From the NCBI RefSeq assembly GCF_900130045.1, contig NZ_FQXT01000005.1, positions 248,001 through 312,000 on the forward strand: DNA of 64,000 bases. Direction: 5' to 3'. A program made the position numbers and the translations under genes. The notes beneath the pieces are model-generated. The model worked only from the letters and a program-made list of their open reading frames with translations. It ran no database searches and was not told the origin of the DNA. The first letter of the stretch is position 1; each line of letters starts with the position of its first letter. Shown here one piece after another: positions 25,035-34,322 of the stretch. This stretch comes from Leeuwenhoekiella palythoae (GTDB lineage: Bacteria; Bacteroidota; Bacteroidia; Flavobacteriales; Flavobacteriaceae).

Positions 25035-26372
25035 TTAAAATTCAATATTGAGCAATTGCCCAATCTGTTGCAGTAGCTGAAGTTCGGCAAATTTAGCTTC
25101 ATATTTAGCTAAATTTTTATTGGTTTGCGCGTTGATCAAATTAATCTGTGCCTGCCTAAATTCTATCGAAGTAATCTGACCAAGATTGAAACGCTCTCTA
25201 GACCGCTCAAAATTATTTTTATTGGTAATTACATTCTGTTCTTGAATCTCAAACACTTCCACCAGGTTTTCGTAATTCCCCAATGCATTAGCAACGTCAC
25301 GCGCCACTTCTAGTTTGATTTGCTGCTTGAGTAATTCCTGATTGTTTTTAGCGATTTTAGCATTCTTAAACTGCGTGATACTTGTACCACCGTCAAAAAG
25401 ATTCCATCGTAAGCTTAAGCCCCCTTGCCAGCCTGTATTTTGACGCGTACTTCCTCCAAAAAATGCCGAAGCAGGAGAGATAGATTGATTCCAGCCATAA
25501 GAACCGCTCAACCCTACCGTTGGTAAAAAGCGCGCTTTAGAAGATTGAATATCATATTCACTTAAGGTTATTGCAGATTCACTTTGAAGAACGCGCACAT
25601 TGTTCTCTTCAGCCATATCGATATACGATTCTAACTGAATTTTAGGAATAAACACCACATTAGTATCTACCGCAAAACCTTCCTTAAGGTCCCGGGCAAG
25701 AACCACATTTAGATCTCGTTTAGTATTTTGTAAGAGCTGTCGTGTATTCATTAGGTTGATGCTATCATTAGTCACATCTACCTCAGCATTCAGCACCTCA
25801 AGCTTCGTGTTCTGTCCATAATCAAATTGATAACCCGCCCGCTTCACACGATTACGAGAGATCTCTAGAGTCTGCTCTAAAATCTCAACATTTTTAGTCA
25901 ATCGGGCTACTTCATAGTACACAGAAAACAACTGCAACACCGTATTTTCAATGGTTTCTCTAGCCTCAAGCTTAGAGAGGTTATAAGTCTCCTTTAAACT
26001 TCTGTAATTATACAAACGCCCTAAACCGTCAAACAAGGTATACTCCAAATTCACCGAAGCATTATACGTTTCTGACTTTGCATTATTTAGGTCAAAAGAA
26101 CCACCATCATCTCTATCTGTACTTTGATCCTGCACGCTGTAATTGGTCCCAGCCAGGCCAAAAACCGTAGGTAGATAATTTGAATTCAGAAGATCTGCAT
26201 TATTCTCAGCGATCAAGACCGAGTTACCGGCAACCGCAATGTTATAGTTATTTTCTAAAGTCTGTGCTATTGCTTCTGCTTTAGACAATACTTGCTCTTG
26301 AGCTACTCCAACAACTCCTTGTAAAACGAATAACAAGGAAAGCAATGTAAATTGTAATCTAGTGCGCTTCAT
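25035..26372 (-). CDS. TolC-family outer-membrane efflux channel
   Basis: This 445-residue protein has a signal peptide (about 1-24, ending VAQE) and two repeats of long helical segments with short strand regions, as in TolC/OprM channels (for example LNSNYLPTVFGLAG in the first half and SSKARFLPTVGLSG in the second, the duplicated signature). It completes a tripartite RND efflux system with the two upstream genes. The start overlaps the RND gene by 14 bases. Confidence 0.88.
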   Translation of the reverse strand: MKRTRLQFTLLSLLFVLQGVVGVAQEQVLSKAEAIAQTLENNYNIAVAGNSVLIAENNADLLNSNYLPTVFGLAGTNYSVQDQSTDRDDGGSFDLNNAKSETYNASVNLEYTLFDGLGRLYNYRSLKETYNLSKLEARETIENTVLQLFSVYYEVARLTKNVEILEQTLEISRNRVKRAGYQFDYGQNTKLEVLNAEVDVTNDSINLMNTRQLLQNTKRDLNVVLARDLKEGFAVDTNVVFIPKIQLESYIDMAEENNVRVLQSESAITLSEYDIQSSKARFLPTVGLSGSYGWNQSISPASAFFGGSTRQNTGWQGGLSLRWNLFDGGTSITQFKNAKIAKNNQELLKQQIKLEVARDVANALGNYENLVEVFEIQEQNVITNKNNFERSRERFNLGQITSIEFRQAQINLINAQTNKNLAKYEAKFAELQLLQQIGQLLNIEF

Positions 26373-29300
26373 CTTGCTCTTTTAATTCTTTTATAGCTCG
26401 TTCTACTTCTTCTCTGCTTGGTTCTTTTCCGGTACGTACCCAAGCTGCTTTGGTTTTGATTGTATTTGAGATAGAAAGCAATAACGGCAGCATAAGTAAT
26501 GTTAGAATTGTCGCTACTCCTATTCCGTAGGAAATGGAAATCGCCATAGGCTTTAAAAATTGAGCTTGCCTACTCTTTTCTAAAAGCAGCGGTGCCAAAC
26601 CTGCAATAGTAGTAATACTCGTCAAGAAGATTGCTCTAAAACGTGATTTACCGGCATCTAGCAAGGCTTCTTCAAATTTAACGCCAGCTTTAAGCGAACC
26701 ATTTAATTTACCTATGAGCACGAGACCATCGTTAACCATAATCCCGATCAAAGCGATAATCCCCAATGCTGAAAGCACATTGATAGGGAAATCGTGAAAA
26801 TAATGCCCCCAAGCAACTCCTATGATACTGAACGGAATCATAAATAGCAATAAGAACGGCTGACTATAACTGCGGAAGGTAAACGCAATGGTCGCATAAA
26901 TCAAGAACAGAATCACCCAAACTACTTTATTCGCCGAATTACTCAATTTTTCTGCTTCACGATTTTGACCTTCATAAGAAACCGAAATCGTAGGATATTT
27001 TGAGAGTATCTCAGGCATTACATTTTGCTGAATATCAGCCATAATATCTGTTACACTTCCGTTAGGATCAGCCATATCTGCATTGACTTGAATTTCACGC
27101 TGTCCTTCTAAATGGCTAATAGACTCATCGCCTCTTGATATGGTGTATGTCGCGATCTCCCGTAGTGGGATGCGATCTCCCGTTGGAGTCACAATACGCA
27201 TATCATCTAGATCATTTAGGCTGCTACGATCACTGCGATCATAACGCACCCAAACCCGTATCTCATCTTGACCACGCTGAAAGCGCTGTGCTTGCGTTCC
27301 AAAAAATCCGCTACGCACCTGCCCCATCACACTGTTTAGATTAAGCCCAAGTGCGTAGGCAGTCTCTTTCAGTTGAATTTGGATTTCTTTGATTCCCTCA
27401 GGATCTGTATCTACTACGTCTCTAAGTAAAATGTTATCCTCTAACTGCGCTCGCAATTCTTCTTTTGCAGCCTCAAGTTCTTCCGTATTATTGCCTAACA
27501 AAGAAACCGAAATAGGACTTCCTCCAAAATTTCCACCAGAACCAAAGGTTAGCCGCTCTACACCAAAAACAGGCCCTACTTCATCCCGAATCGCATTGGT
27601 AATATCTGGTGATGCAAAATCTCTGTATTCACCGGGAAGCAAATTGATACGTAAAGAAGCTTTATTATTTCCGGGACCTACGCGCTTGATGATATTCTCT
27701 ACCACTTGCATTTGATCTGTTTGTCTCGCGGTAAAATCTTCGTTTACCCTCCAGGCAGCGTCCTCAACCATCGTGATGATACTGTCTGTGCGCTCTGGAT
27801 TGGTACCTTCGGGCATAAGTAATTCGATCCTAACCGTGTCACTCGCCACGCTAGGAAAAAGCGTCACACCTACCACGCTCCCCATAATCGAACTTATGGT
27901 TAGTACCAGCATTGCAAGAAGAATACAGAACGCCAGCAGTTGATTTTTCAGCACATACGTCAGTGTAGGCGCATAGAGCTTATCACGCATATAGCTCATA
28001 AACTGATCTCCTTTTTCATTGAAGAAACGCAGCTTATACAAAAACTTATCAATGCCTTTTTTTGATGCAATATCAATTTCAGACTCGTGAACTAAAGCTT
28101 TACTGTGCGCAATATGCGCCGGTAAAATGATCAAAGCCTCGACTAGCGAAACGACCAATGTAAGAATAACCACTGTGGAAACTTCGCCGAAAAATTCACC
28201 AATTCTACTATCTAAAAATAAAAAAGTTGAAAACGCCAATACCGTAGTAATGATCGCTGAAATAATTGGCGGAATCACTTCTAAAGTACCATCAATCGCA
28301 GCCCGAATAGGCGTTTTACCCATCTCGTAATGCTGGTAAATATTCTCGGAAATCACGATCCCATCATCTACTAATATCCCGATCACGATAATCATCCCAA
28401 ACAAGGAAAGCACATTTATGGTAACTCCGAATCCTCCTGCAAAAATGAACATTCCTAAAAACGCTACCGGAATACCTGCAGCTACCCAAAATGCCAGACG
28501 CGTATTAAGGAAAAACGATAAAAACAGCAGTACCAGCAAAATTCCTTCGGCTCCATTAACCACCAATAATTTGGTTCGCTGTTCTAAACGCACCGAAGAA
28601 TCTGAAGTAATATCAAGCTGTACCGCTTCATAACGCGCATTAAAATCTTCAATATATTCTTTGACTTTCGCAGCTGTGGGAAGTAAATCTTCATTATTCG
28701 TATTGCTGATCTCAACGTTTACTGCCAAATTTCCATTGAAATAAGAAGCATTAGGTGTTTCTGAAAAACGATCTCTAATAATAGCTACATCGCTTAGACG
28801 CACAAGAGAACCATCAGCATCGGCGCGAACGATAAGATTGGTAAGCTCTTTACCATAATACGCACGGTTATTTGCGCGAATAAGGTAATCTTCCGTTTCG
28901 GTTTTTATATTTCCTCCTGTGGTTAGAATGTTGGCTCTAGAAACCGCCTGAGCCACTTCTTGAAAAGTAAGACCGTAAGCTAATAAGTCATTCTCCCTAA
29001 CGGCGATCTCAATTTCTTCTTCAGGAAAACCGGTGATCTCAATTTGAGAAATTCCATCCATCGCCCGTAAATCGTACTCAATAGATCGAGCAATTTGCTT
29101 CAGCGTAGCTAAATCTAGCGTAGCTCCACTTACCGCAAAACTAATGGTTTCCCGTATCGCTTCTTGTTTGGCGACTACTAAAGGCTCCATTCCTGTAGGG
29201 AAACTAGGAACACGATCTACGGCATTTTTCACTTCAGCAAGAATGACATTAATGTCCTCGCCCTGTTCAATTTCGATCGTTACGCTCCCTCCATTTTCAC

Positions 29301-29556
29301 GAGAAGTAGAGGTTACACGATCTATCCCTACAAGCCCTTTAAGGTTATCTTCGATTTTCAGAATGACTCCTTCTTCAATTTCCTGAGGCGCTGCTCCCGG
29401 ATACGCTACACTGATCGTAATGATCTGTGAATCTATAAGCGGAAAGAAAGAGGACCGCATACGTAGGATACCGATGATTCCAAAAATCACAAATGCGAGT
29501 ATCACCACATTTACGGCAACACTGTATTTTATAAAATAGCTTATAATTTTTTTCAT
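26359..29556 (-). CDS. RND-family efflux permease (AcrB/MexF-like)
   Basis: This is a 1065-residue inner-membrane proton-driven exporter. It has an N-terminal membrane segment and then a large periplasmic domain, repeated in the second half. Central membrane segments include the proton-relay Asp pair in IGILVDDGIVISENIY, with a second-half counterpart IGIMVNDGLVLIGK. The Met at 29556 is chosen because the sequence from there (MKKIISYFIKYS) is the usual family start; 36 extra codons upstream overlap the MFP gene. Substrate is unknown; the group resembles drug or metabolite exporters (HAE type) rather than metal exporters. Confidence 0.92.
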   Translation of the reverse strand: MKKIISYFIKYSVAVNVVILAFVIFGIIGILRMRSSFFPLIDSQIITISVAYPGAAPQEIEEGVILKIEDNLKGLVGIDRVTSTSRENGGSVTIEIEQGEDINVILAEVKNAVDRVPSFPTGMEPLVVAKQEAIRETISFAVSGATLDLATLKQIARSIEYDLRAMDGISQIEITGFPEEEIEIAVRENDLLAYGLTFQEVAQAVSRANILTTGGNIKTETEDYLIRANNRAYYGKELTNLIVRADADGSLVRLSDVAIIRDRFSETPNASYFNGNLAVNVEISNTNNEDLLPTAAKVKEYIEDFNARYEAVQLDITSDSSVRLEQRTKLLVVNGAEGILLVLLFLSFFLNTRLAFWVAAGIPVAFLGMFIFAGGFGVTINVLSLFGMIIVIGILVDDGIVISENIYQHYEMGKTPIRAAIDGTLEVIPPIISAIITTVLAFSTFLFLDSRIGEFFGEVSTVVILTLVVSLVEALIILPAHIAHSKALVHESEIDIASKKGIDKFLYKLRFFNEKGDQFMSYMRDKLYAPTLTYVLKNQLLAFCILLAMLVLTISSIMGSVVGVTLFPSVASDTVRIELLMPEGTNPERTDSIITMVEDAAWRVNEDFTARQTDQMQVVENIIKRVGPGNNKASLRINLLPGEYRDFASPDITNAIRDEVGPVFGVERLTFGSGGNFGGSPISVSLLGNNTEELEAAKEELRAQLEDNILLRDVVDTDPEGIKEIQIQLKETAYALGLNLNSVMGQVRSGFFGTQAQRFQRGQDEIRVWVRYDRSDRSSLNDLDDMRIVTPTGDRIPLREIATYTISRGDESISHLEGQREIQVNADMADPNGSVTDIMADIQQNVMPEILSKYPTISVSYEGQNREAEKLSNSANKVVWVILFLIYATIAFTFRSYSQPFLLLFMIPFSIIGVAWGHYFHDFPINVLSALGIIALIGIMVNDGLVLIGKLNGSLKAGVKFEEALLDAGKSRFRAIFLTSITTIAGLAPLLLEKSRQAQFLKPMAISISYGIGVATILTLLMLPLLLSISNTIKTKAAWVRTGKEPSREEVERAIKELKEQDEAH

Positions 29557-29560
29557 AAGC

Positions 29561-30691
29561 CTACTCTGATGGTGTTGCTTGATCTTCAAAAATCTTAACC
29601 CGCATTCCTGCATAAGCACCGGGAACCGATTTAGAAAGGTATTTTGTTCCGTCAGGAAGACCACTAATCACGGCTTCTTTATCTGAAAAATACACCGGAT
29701 TTATCTCTACCAGATCCAGCACACTATCTTTCACTACATAGATCTGCGAGTTGTCTACCAGCAATTGACGCGGAATGCTTATCGCATCAGGTTCGTCTCT
29801 TGCTTCAAGATTAGCCTGAAGATACATACCTTCTTTAAGCTTTTCTGAACCTTTGACTTCGATGAAAACTCTTATAGTTTGTGTAGCCTGATCTACCCTA
29901 CCATTGATGCGCACAACTTTACCCATAAAATTTTCGATCCCATTTCGGTCAGAAAGACGCACTTCTTCTCCTATTTCGAGTAAATCACTAAAGCGCTTAC
30001 TTACAGCAACCTCAAGTTCATACACCGAAGTATCTATAAACTCTCCTAGCTTTTGACCTGAGCGCACTAAAGTTCCCTTATTGACCAAGGCCTCCGTTAA
30101 GATTCCCGAGAAGGGTGCTACGATGCGATATTTACCCAAGCGTTGCTCCAAGTTTTTCACATTATAGTATGAAGAAAAGATACCGCGGCCCGTTATGAAA
30201 TAACGTTCTTTCTCAGAAGCGGTTTCCGGAAGTTCCGGCGTACTTGTGTTGATATCAAAACCATCAAGATAACGCTGCCACTTCTCGTAATAATCCGGAT
30301 AATCTAATCGTAAATCCGGCATTATGGAAGTGATCAAATTGAATAATTCGCTTTTAGCTGCCTGCACAGAAGCGTAATATTCTGAAGCATCTAAGTTGAG
30401 TAAAGTTTGCCCTCTGCCATACTGCTGCCCGGGTTTAAAATCGTGAGCGCTAGATCTAAAAACACCTTGAACTTCTGCATAAAGCTCAAGTCTATTTTTT
30501 GCTGTGAGATTACCATTTGCCGGAATGACAATGGGTACCGTGCGGTTTTGAACTTCTTTTACAAAAACCGTTTTAACCTCTTTAACGATTTCGGTAGGCA
30601 TTTCTTTATCGCGCGTTGCGATAAAATAACCTATGGTGACTGCTATGCCCAATATGAGAATAGCAACGATAGCGCGTACAGCTTGAAGCAT
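29561..30691 (-). CDS. Efflux periplasmic adaptor (membrane fusion protein)
   Basis: This 376-residue adaptor subunit of the RND efflux system has an N-terminal membrane anchor or signal (about 5-25), lipoyl half-motifs flanking a helical hairpin (AEVQGVFRS near 70 and RIVAPFSGILTEALVNKG near 190), then beta-barrel and membrane-proximal domains. It starts the operon; the permease begins 4 bases downstream. The promoter region carries a perfect 10-base inverted repeat. Confidence 0.9.
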   Translation of the reverse strand: MLQAVRAIVAILILGIAVTIGYFIATRDKEMPTEIVKEVKTVFVKEVQNRTVPIVIPANGNLTAKNRLELYAEVQGVFRSSAHDFKPGQQYGRGQTLLNLDASEYYASVQAAKSELFNLITSIMPDLRLDYPDYYEKWQRYLDGFDINTSTPELPETASEKERYFITGRGIFSSYYNVKNLEQRLGKYRIVAPFSGILTEALVNKGTLVRSGQKLGEFIDTSVYELEVAVSKRFSDLLEIGEEVRLSDRNGIENFMGKVVRINGRVDQATQTIRVFIEVKGSEKLKEGMYLQANLEARDEPDAISIPRQLLVDNSQIYVVKDSVLDLVEINPVYFSDKEAVISGLPDGTKYLSKSVPGAYAGMRVKIFEDQATPSE

Positions 30692-30712
30692 TTATATCCT
30701 TTTATGAAAAAA

Positions 30713-30757
30713 TTAACTATTCGCAAAAATACCCGACTAATCGAGCGGAATAGTTAA
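30713..30757 (-). promoter_or_regulatory. Candidate operator-promoter of the efflux operon
   Basis: TTAACTATTC (30713-30722) and its exact reverse complement (30748-30757) flank 25 bases. That spacer begins with a reverse-strand TATTTTTG (30731-30724), which fits the Bacteroidota -7 element. A dimeric repressor bound here would block transcription of the MFP-RND-TolC operon. No regulator gene is adjacent. Confidence 0.5.
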
Positions 30758-30777
30758 AAAAAGCATAAAAAGCAATT

Positions 30778-32691
30778 TTAGCTGTAGGATTCCAATTCTA
30801 TTGATATGGTTTCCCACTTTTCCATAAGCTGCTCTACCTTTTTCTTTTTAGCTTGATATTTATCAAAAAAGTCAGGATTTGAACTCGTTTTCTCGTAATC
30901 TGCAGCAAGCTCTTCATCCATAGTTTTCATCTGGCGCTCCAGCTTATTCACTTCAGATTCTATATTGCTCAGTTGATTACTAAGCGACTTGATTTTCTTT
31001 TGATCTTTATAGGAATCTTTGGTAACGGTGGTTTCTGCCTTAACCTTTGCTTTCGGATCTTTTTTCTCTAAATCCCTAAGGTTTTCAACAGCTCTTTTTT
31101 CAAGATAATAATCAATATCTCCTAGGTATTCTTTGATTTTATGATTTCTGAATTCGTATACCGTATTTGTTAGACCTTGAAGAAAATCCCGGTCGTGCGA
31201 TACAATTAGCAGGGTACCTTCAAAACGTTTTAAAGCCTCTTTAAGCACATTTTTTGATTTGATGTCAAGGTGGTTGGTGGGCTCATCCATTACCAACACG
31301 TTAAAAGGCTGAAGCATAAGTTTTGCTAGCGCTAATCTATTGCGCTCTCCCCCCGACAACACGCGTACATATTTTTCAACCTCGTCCCCTCTAAATAAGA
31401 ACGAACCCAAAATATCGCGCACTTTACTTCGGTTTTTCTCATTAGCTGCGTCGATCATCGTATCGAGCACGGTTTTGCTTCCGTCAAGATGGTCTGCTTG
31501 ATTCTGAGCAAAATATCCTATCTGCACATTATGACCCAGTTTTAGCGTCCCTTCGTGAGTGATTTCGTCAACAATAATTTTAGCTAGTGTAGATTTTCCT
31601 TGACCATTTTGACCTACAAAAGCGGTTTTACTGTCACGCTCTACAAGAAGATCTATGCCATCAAGTACTTTTTTCTCTCCGTAACTTTTCTTAACCCCAT
31701 CTGCTTCGATCACAACTTTTCCGGGAACCACAGAAACCGGAAAATTGAGCGTCATCACACTGTTATCATCTTCATCAACCTCAATCACATCCATACGATT
31801 GAGCTTTTTGATCAGTGACTGTGCCATCGTCGCTTTTGAAGCCTTTGCTCTAAACTTCTCGATGAGTTTTTCGGTCTGCTCAATTTCTTTTTGCTGATTC
31901 TTCTGCGCTGCCATTTGCTGCTCGCGCATCTCTTTACGCAAAACCAAATATTCAGAATACGGTTTTGGGTAATCGTAAATTTTACCTAGCGAAATTTCTA
32001 TCGTACGATTAGTGACATTATCTAAGAACATTCTATCGTGCGATACGATCACCACTGCACCGGCATAGTTTCTGAGAAAACCTTCAAGCCAAATTATAGA
32101 CTCAATATCTAAGTGGTTAGTAGGCTCATCAAGGAGTAACACATCATTATTCTGAAGCAGCAACTTTGCGAGTTCAATACGCATACGCCATCCCCCGGAA
32201 AAGGTATCGGTAATTCGATTAAAATCTTCGCGATTAAAACCAAGCCCCATCAAAATACGCTCAGTCTCTCCCTGATAATTATACCCGCCGTGAATCTCGT
32301 ATTGCTGCTGTACTTCATTAAGCTCAACCATCAGGTCGTGATAAAATTCACTTTCGTAATCGGTACGCTCTGCAAGCTGCGTGTTAATTTCTTCGAGTCG
32401 TTTTTCTAAAGTTTTGATCAGCTCAAATGCTTGATATGATTCTTCAAGCACCGTTCTACCTTCTACAAAATCTATATCCTGCTTTAAAAACCCGATCTGA
32501 ATATCTTTATCTGTAGCGATCTGGCCCGTGTCATATTCTTGTTCTCTAGAAATAATGCGTAACATTGTTGACTTTCCTGCACCATTTTTACCCACGAGTC
32601 CCACGCGGTCTCCCTCTCCTAATCTAAAGGTTACTTCTTCAAATAAATATTCTCCCTGAAATGAAACAGAAAGGTTATGTATGTTAAGCAT
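30778..32691 (-). CDS. ABC-F family ATPase (ribosome-associated)
   Basis: This 637-residue soluble protein has two ABC ATPase domains and no membrane segment. Walker A GKNGAGKS near residue 36 and GQNGQGKS near 360; signatures SGGWRMR and SGGERNR; Walker B LLLDEPTNHLD and VLVMDEPTNHLD. A charged linker lies between them and a C-terminal coiled coil (about 560-637), as in Uup-type ABC-F proteins. These act on ribosomes or DNA rather than in transport. It is monocistronic; downstream is the efflux promoter region. Confidence 0.92.
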   Translation of the reverse strand: MLNIHNLSVSFQGEYLFEEVTFRLGEGDRVGLVGKNGAGKSTMLRIISREQEYDTGQIATDKDIQIGFLKQDIDFVEGRTVLEESYQAFELIKTLEKRLEEINTQLAERTDYESEFYHDLMVELNEVQQQYEIHGGYNYQGETERILMGLGFNREDFNRITDTFSGGWRMRIELAKLLLQNNDVLLLDEPTNHLDIESIIWLEGFLRNYAGAVVIVSHDRMFLDNVTNRTIEISLGKIYDYPKPYSEYLVLRKEMREQQMAAQKNQQKEIEQTEKLIEKFRAKASKATMAQSLIKKLNRMDVIEVDEDDNSVMTLNFPVSVVPGKVVIEADGVKKSYGEKKVLDGIDLLVERDSKTAFVGQNGQGKSTLAKIIVDEITHEGTLKLGHNVQIGYFAQNQADHLDGSKTVLDTMIDAANEKNRSKVRDILGSFLFRGDEVEKYVRVLSGGERNRLALAKLMLQPFNVLVMDEPTNHLDIKSKNVLKEALKRFEGTLLIVSHDRDFLQGLTNTVYEFRNHKIKEYLGDIDYYLEKRAVENLRDLEKKDPKAKVKAETTVTKDSYKDQKKIKSLSNQLSNIESEVNKLERQMKTMDEELAADYEKTSSNPDFFDKYQAKKKKVEQLMEKWETISIELESYS

Positions 32692-32798
32692 CTTGCATAA
32701 TTTTAAGGCGCAAAGTTATCATTAAATAAGAGACTTTAAAGCATTAAATAAAATCGGTTTTGGTAACTCGTGTTACGTATAGAATCTTTGAAAGTGCG

Positions 32799-32806
32799 TA
32801 TTTTTG
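32799..32806 (+). promoter_or_regulatory. -7 element TATTTTTG just upstream of the DUF983 gene
   Basis: This TAnnTTTG match ends 4 bases before the ATG at 32811, so a transcript from it would start about at the initiation codon (leaderless). A good -33 TTTG at the right distance is not obvious. Confidence 0.35.
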
Positions 32807-32810
32807 CAGT

Positions 32811-33227
32811 ATGAAAAATATCTTCAAAGGAAATCCGCTCTATAGCATTTTTACAGGCAGCTGCCCGGTTTGCCAACAGGAAAGTATGTATGTAAAAAGC
32901 AATCCGTATAAGTTATCTTCTACCTTAAAGATGCACGAGCGCTGCTCGCATTGTCACACAAAGTATAAAATTGAACCTTCATTTTTTTACGGCGCTATGT
33001 ATGTGAGTTACGCTGTGGGTATTGCTTTTGCGGTGGCCGCATTTGTAATTTCTTATTTTTTTATAGGCACAAGCTTAGTAACCGCTTTTTTCGCTATCAT
33101 TGGCACGCTATTTATTTTTGCACCAATAATAATGCGTCTAAGCCGAAATATCTGGATTAATTTTTTCTTTGATTACGATCCGAAAAAAACAAATAAAGCA
33201 CCTAGAACTTCTTCGGAAAACGCATAA
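32811..33227 (+). CDS. DUF983 membrane protein
   Basis: This is a 138-residue protein. The N-terminal zinc-ribbon-like part has CPVC (near residue 17) and CSHC (near residue 45), followed by two membrane segments (about 62-83 and 88-110). This is the standard DUF983 arrangement. The start is the ATG at 32811, immediately after a promoter-like element; an in-frame GTG-type extension upstream is unlikely. Its 3' end overlaps the convergent oxidoreductase gene by 26 bases. Function unknown. Confidence 0.8.
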   Translation: MKNIFKGNPLYSIFTGSCPVCQQESMYVKSNPYKLSSTLKMHERCSHCHTKYKIEPSFFYGAMYVSYAVGIAFAVAAFVISYFFIGTSLVTAFFAIIGTLFIFAPIIMRLSRNIWINFFFDYDPKKTNKAPRTSSENA

Positions 33228-34257
33228 TTGATAGTTCTTCATCTAGCGCCTCACCCAATTCAAGATGCGCATAAAGTTGCTGCGCAAGGTAAGGTGCCAT
33301 CATTGTTCCGCGAGTTCCTAAACCATTAAGAAGCACGAGTTGTTTATACTGTGGATGAACGCCCAAAAGCGGCCTGCGATCACCGGTCGTTGGTCTCACA
33401 GCCGCATGTTGTGCTACGACCTCAAATTCACATTTGAGCACCTTTTTTAATTTCTCAATAAGTTCCTTTCGCGCCTCTTTTGTGGGTATCGAATCTTTAT
33501 CCTTCCAGTTGAAAGTCGCGCCTACTTTATACAGATCAGCGCCTAATGGAATTATAAAAAATGAAGCTTTCACAGCTTGAGTGAGTTTTAAACCCGGCGC
33601 GTGAATATCTATATATTCTCCCTTATTCCCCACTAACGGAAGCTTGTTAAAAAAAGGATTTTTATGAATTCCGTAGCCTTCGGCGAAAATGACTTTCTTA
33701 GCCAAAATATCTTTATACTGCACTTGATGCTCACCTAACATTTGTAAAGCTTCATACTCAAAATTCTCTTGAGCATAGGCTCCTATGGTTTCCAAATATG
33801 CTCTATACGCATCTAATAACTTCGGAATATCAATCTTAAGGGTTTCACGTACTTCGCCGCAGTGTAACTTTGCCTCCACTTGAGGCGCAACATCACTTTT
33901 TAATTGTGAATTGAGAAATCGTGATAAAATAGGTTTGTCCGAAGCTTCAAACCAATTGTTCTGATCTTCAACCGAAGAAAACAATTTATACACCTGAAGT
34001 TGCTTTACTGCTTCAACCTGTAATCGCGAAGCTAAATCATTAAAGAAGGTATTCGCTAAATCAAATTGCATTTCGCCTTGCCACGGCATCGTATAGCGTT
34101 TTAGAATCACCGGATTGATTAAACCCGCAGCAACCCGGCTTGCGGCATCCGTTTGCTTATCTATAATAGTAAAAGTGTGCCCCTTGCGTTCTAAGATATC
34201 TGCGAAAGCCATCCCGGCGAGACCGCAACCTACAATGATGTAATCAACTTGCTTCAT
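33202..34257 (-). CDS. FAD-dependent oxidoreductase (DAO family)
   Basis: This 351-residue protein has the Rossmann FAD motif near the N-terminus (IIVGCGLAGMAFADIL, GxGxxG type, then an acidic end IIDKQ) and a DAO-type C-terminal part with GPT-like RPTTGDRRPLLG and GLGTRGTMMAPYLA. It resembles the oxidase half of MnmC and glycine-oxidase-like proteins. No methyltransferase half is present. It begins right after a terminator hairpin. Substrate not known. Confidence 0.78.
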   Translation of the reverse strand: MKQVDYIIVGCGLAGMAFADILERKGHTFTIIDKQTDAASRVAAGLINPVILKRYTMPWQGEMQFDLANTFFNDLASRLQVEAVKQLQVYKLFSSVEDQNNWFEASDKPILSRFLNSQLKSDVAPQVEAKLHCGEVRETLKIDIPKLLDAYRAYLETIGAYAQENFEYEALQMLGEHQVQYKDILAKKVIFAEGYGIHKNPFFNKLPLVGNKGEYIDIHAPGLKLTQAVKASFFIIPLGADLYKVGATFNWKDKDSIPTKEARKELIEKLKKVLKCEFEVVAQHAAVRPTTGDRRPLLGVHPQYKQLVLLNGLGTRGTMMAPYLAQQLYAHLELGEALDEELSIMRFPKKF

Positions 34258-34275
34258 CTGGTAAAATAGGGTATA

Positions 34276-34302
34276 AAAAAACGCCTTAAAAAAGGCGTTT
34301 TT
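34276..34302. terminator. Terminator after gldN
   Basis: AAAACGCCTT and AAGGCGTTTT form a 10-base stem with A/T runs on both sides, between the gldN stop and the oxidoreductase gene start. It ends the gldKLMN transcript on the reverse strand. Confidence 0.7.
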
Positions 34303-34322
34303 ATTTTATCTCGAATGTGAAA

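Noticed and set aside
29557-29664. Upstream start of the RND permease at 29664
   Set aside because: The extra 36 residues overlap the MFP gene and lack similarity to the family; the Met at 29556 gives the standard start.
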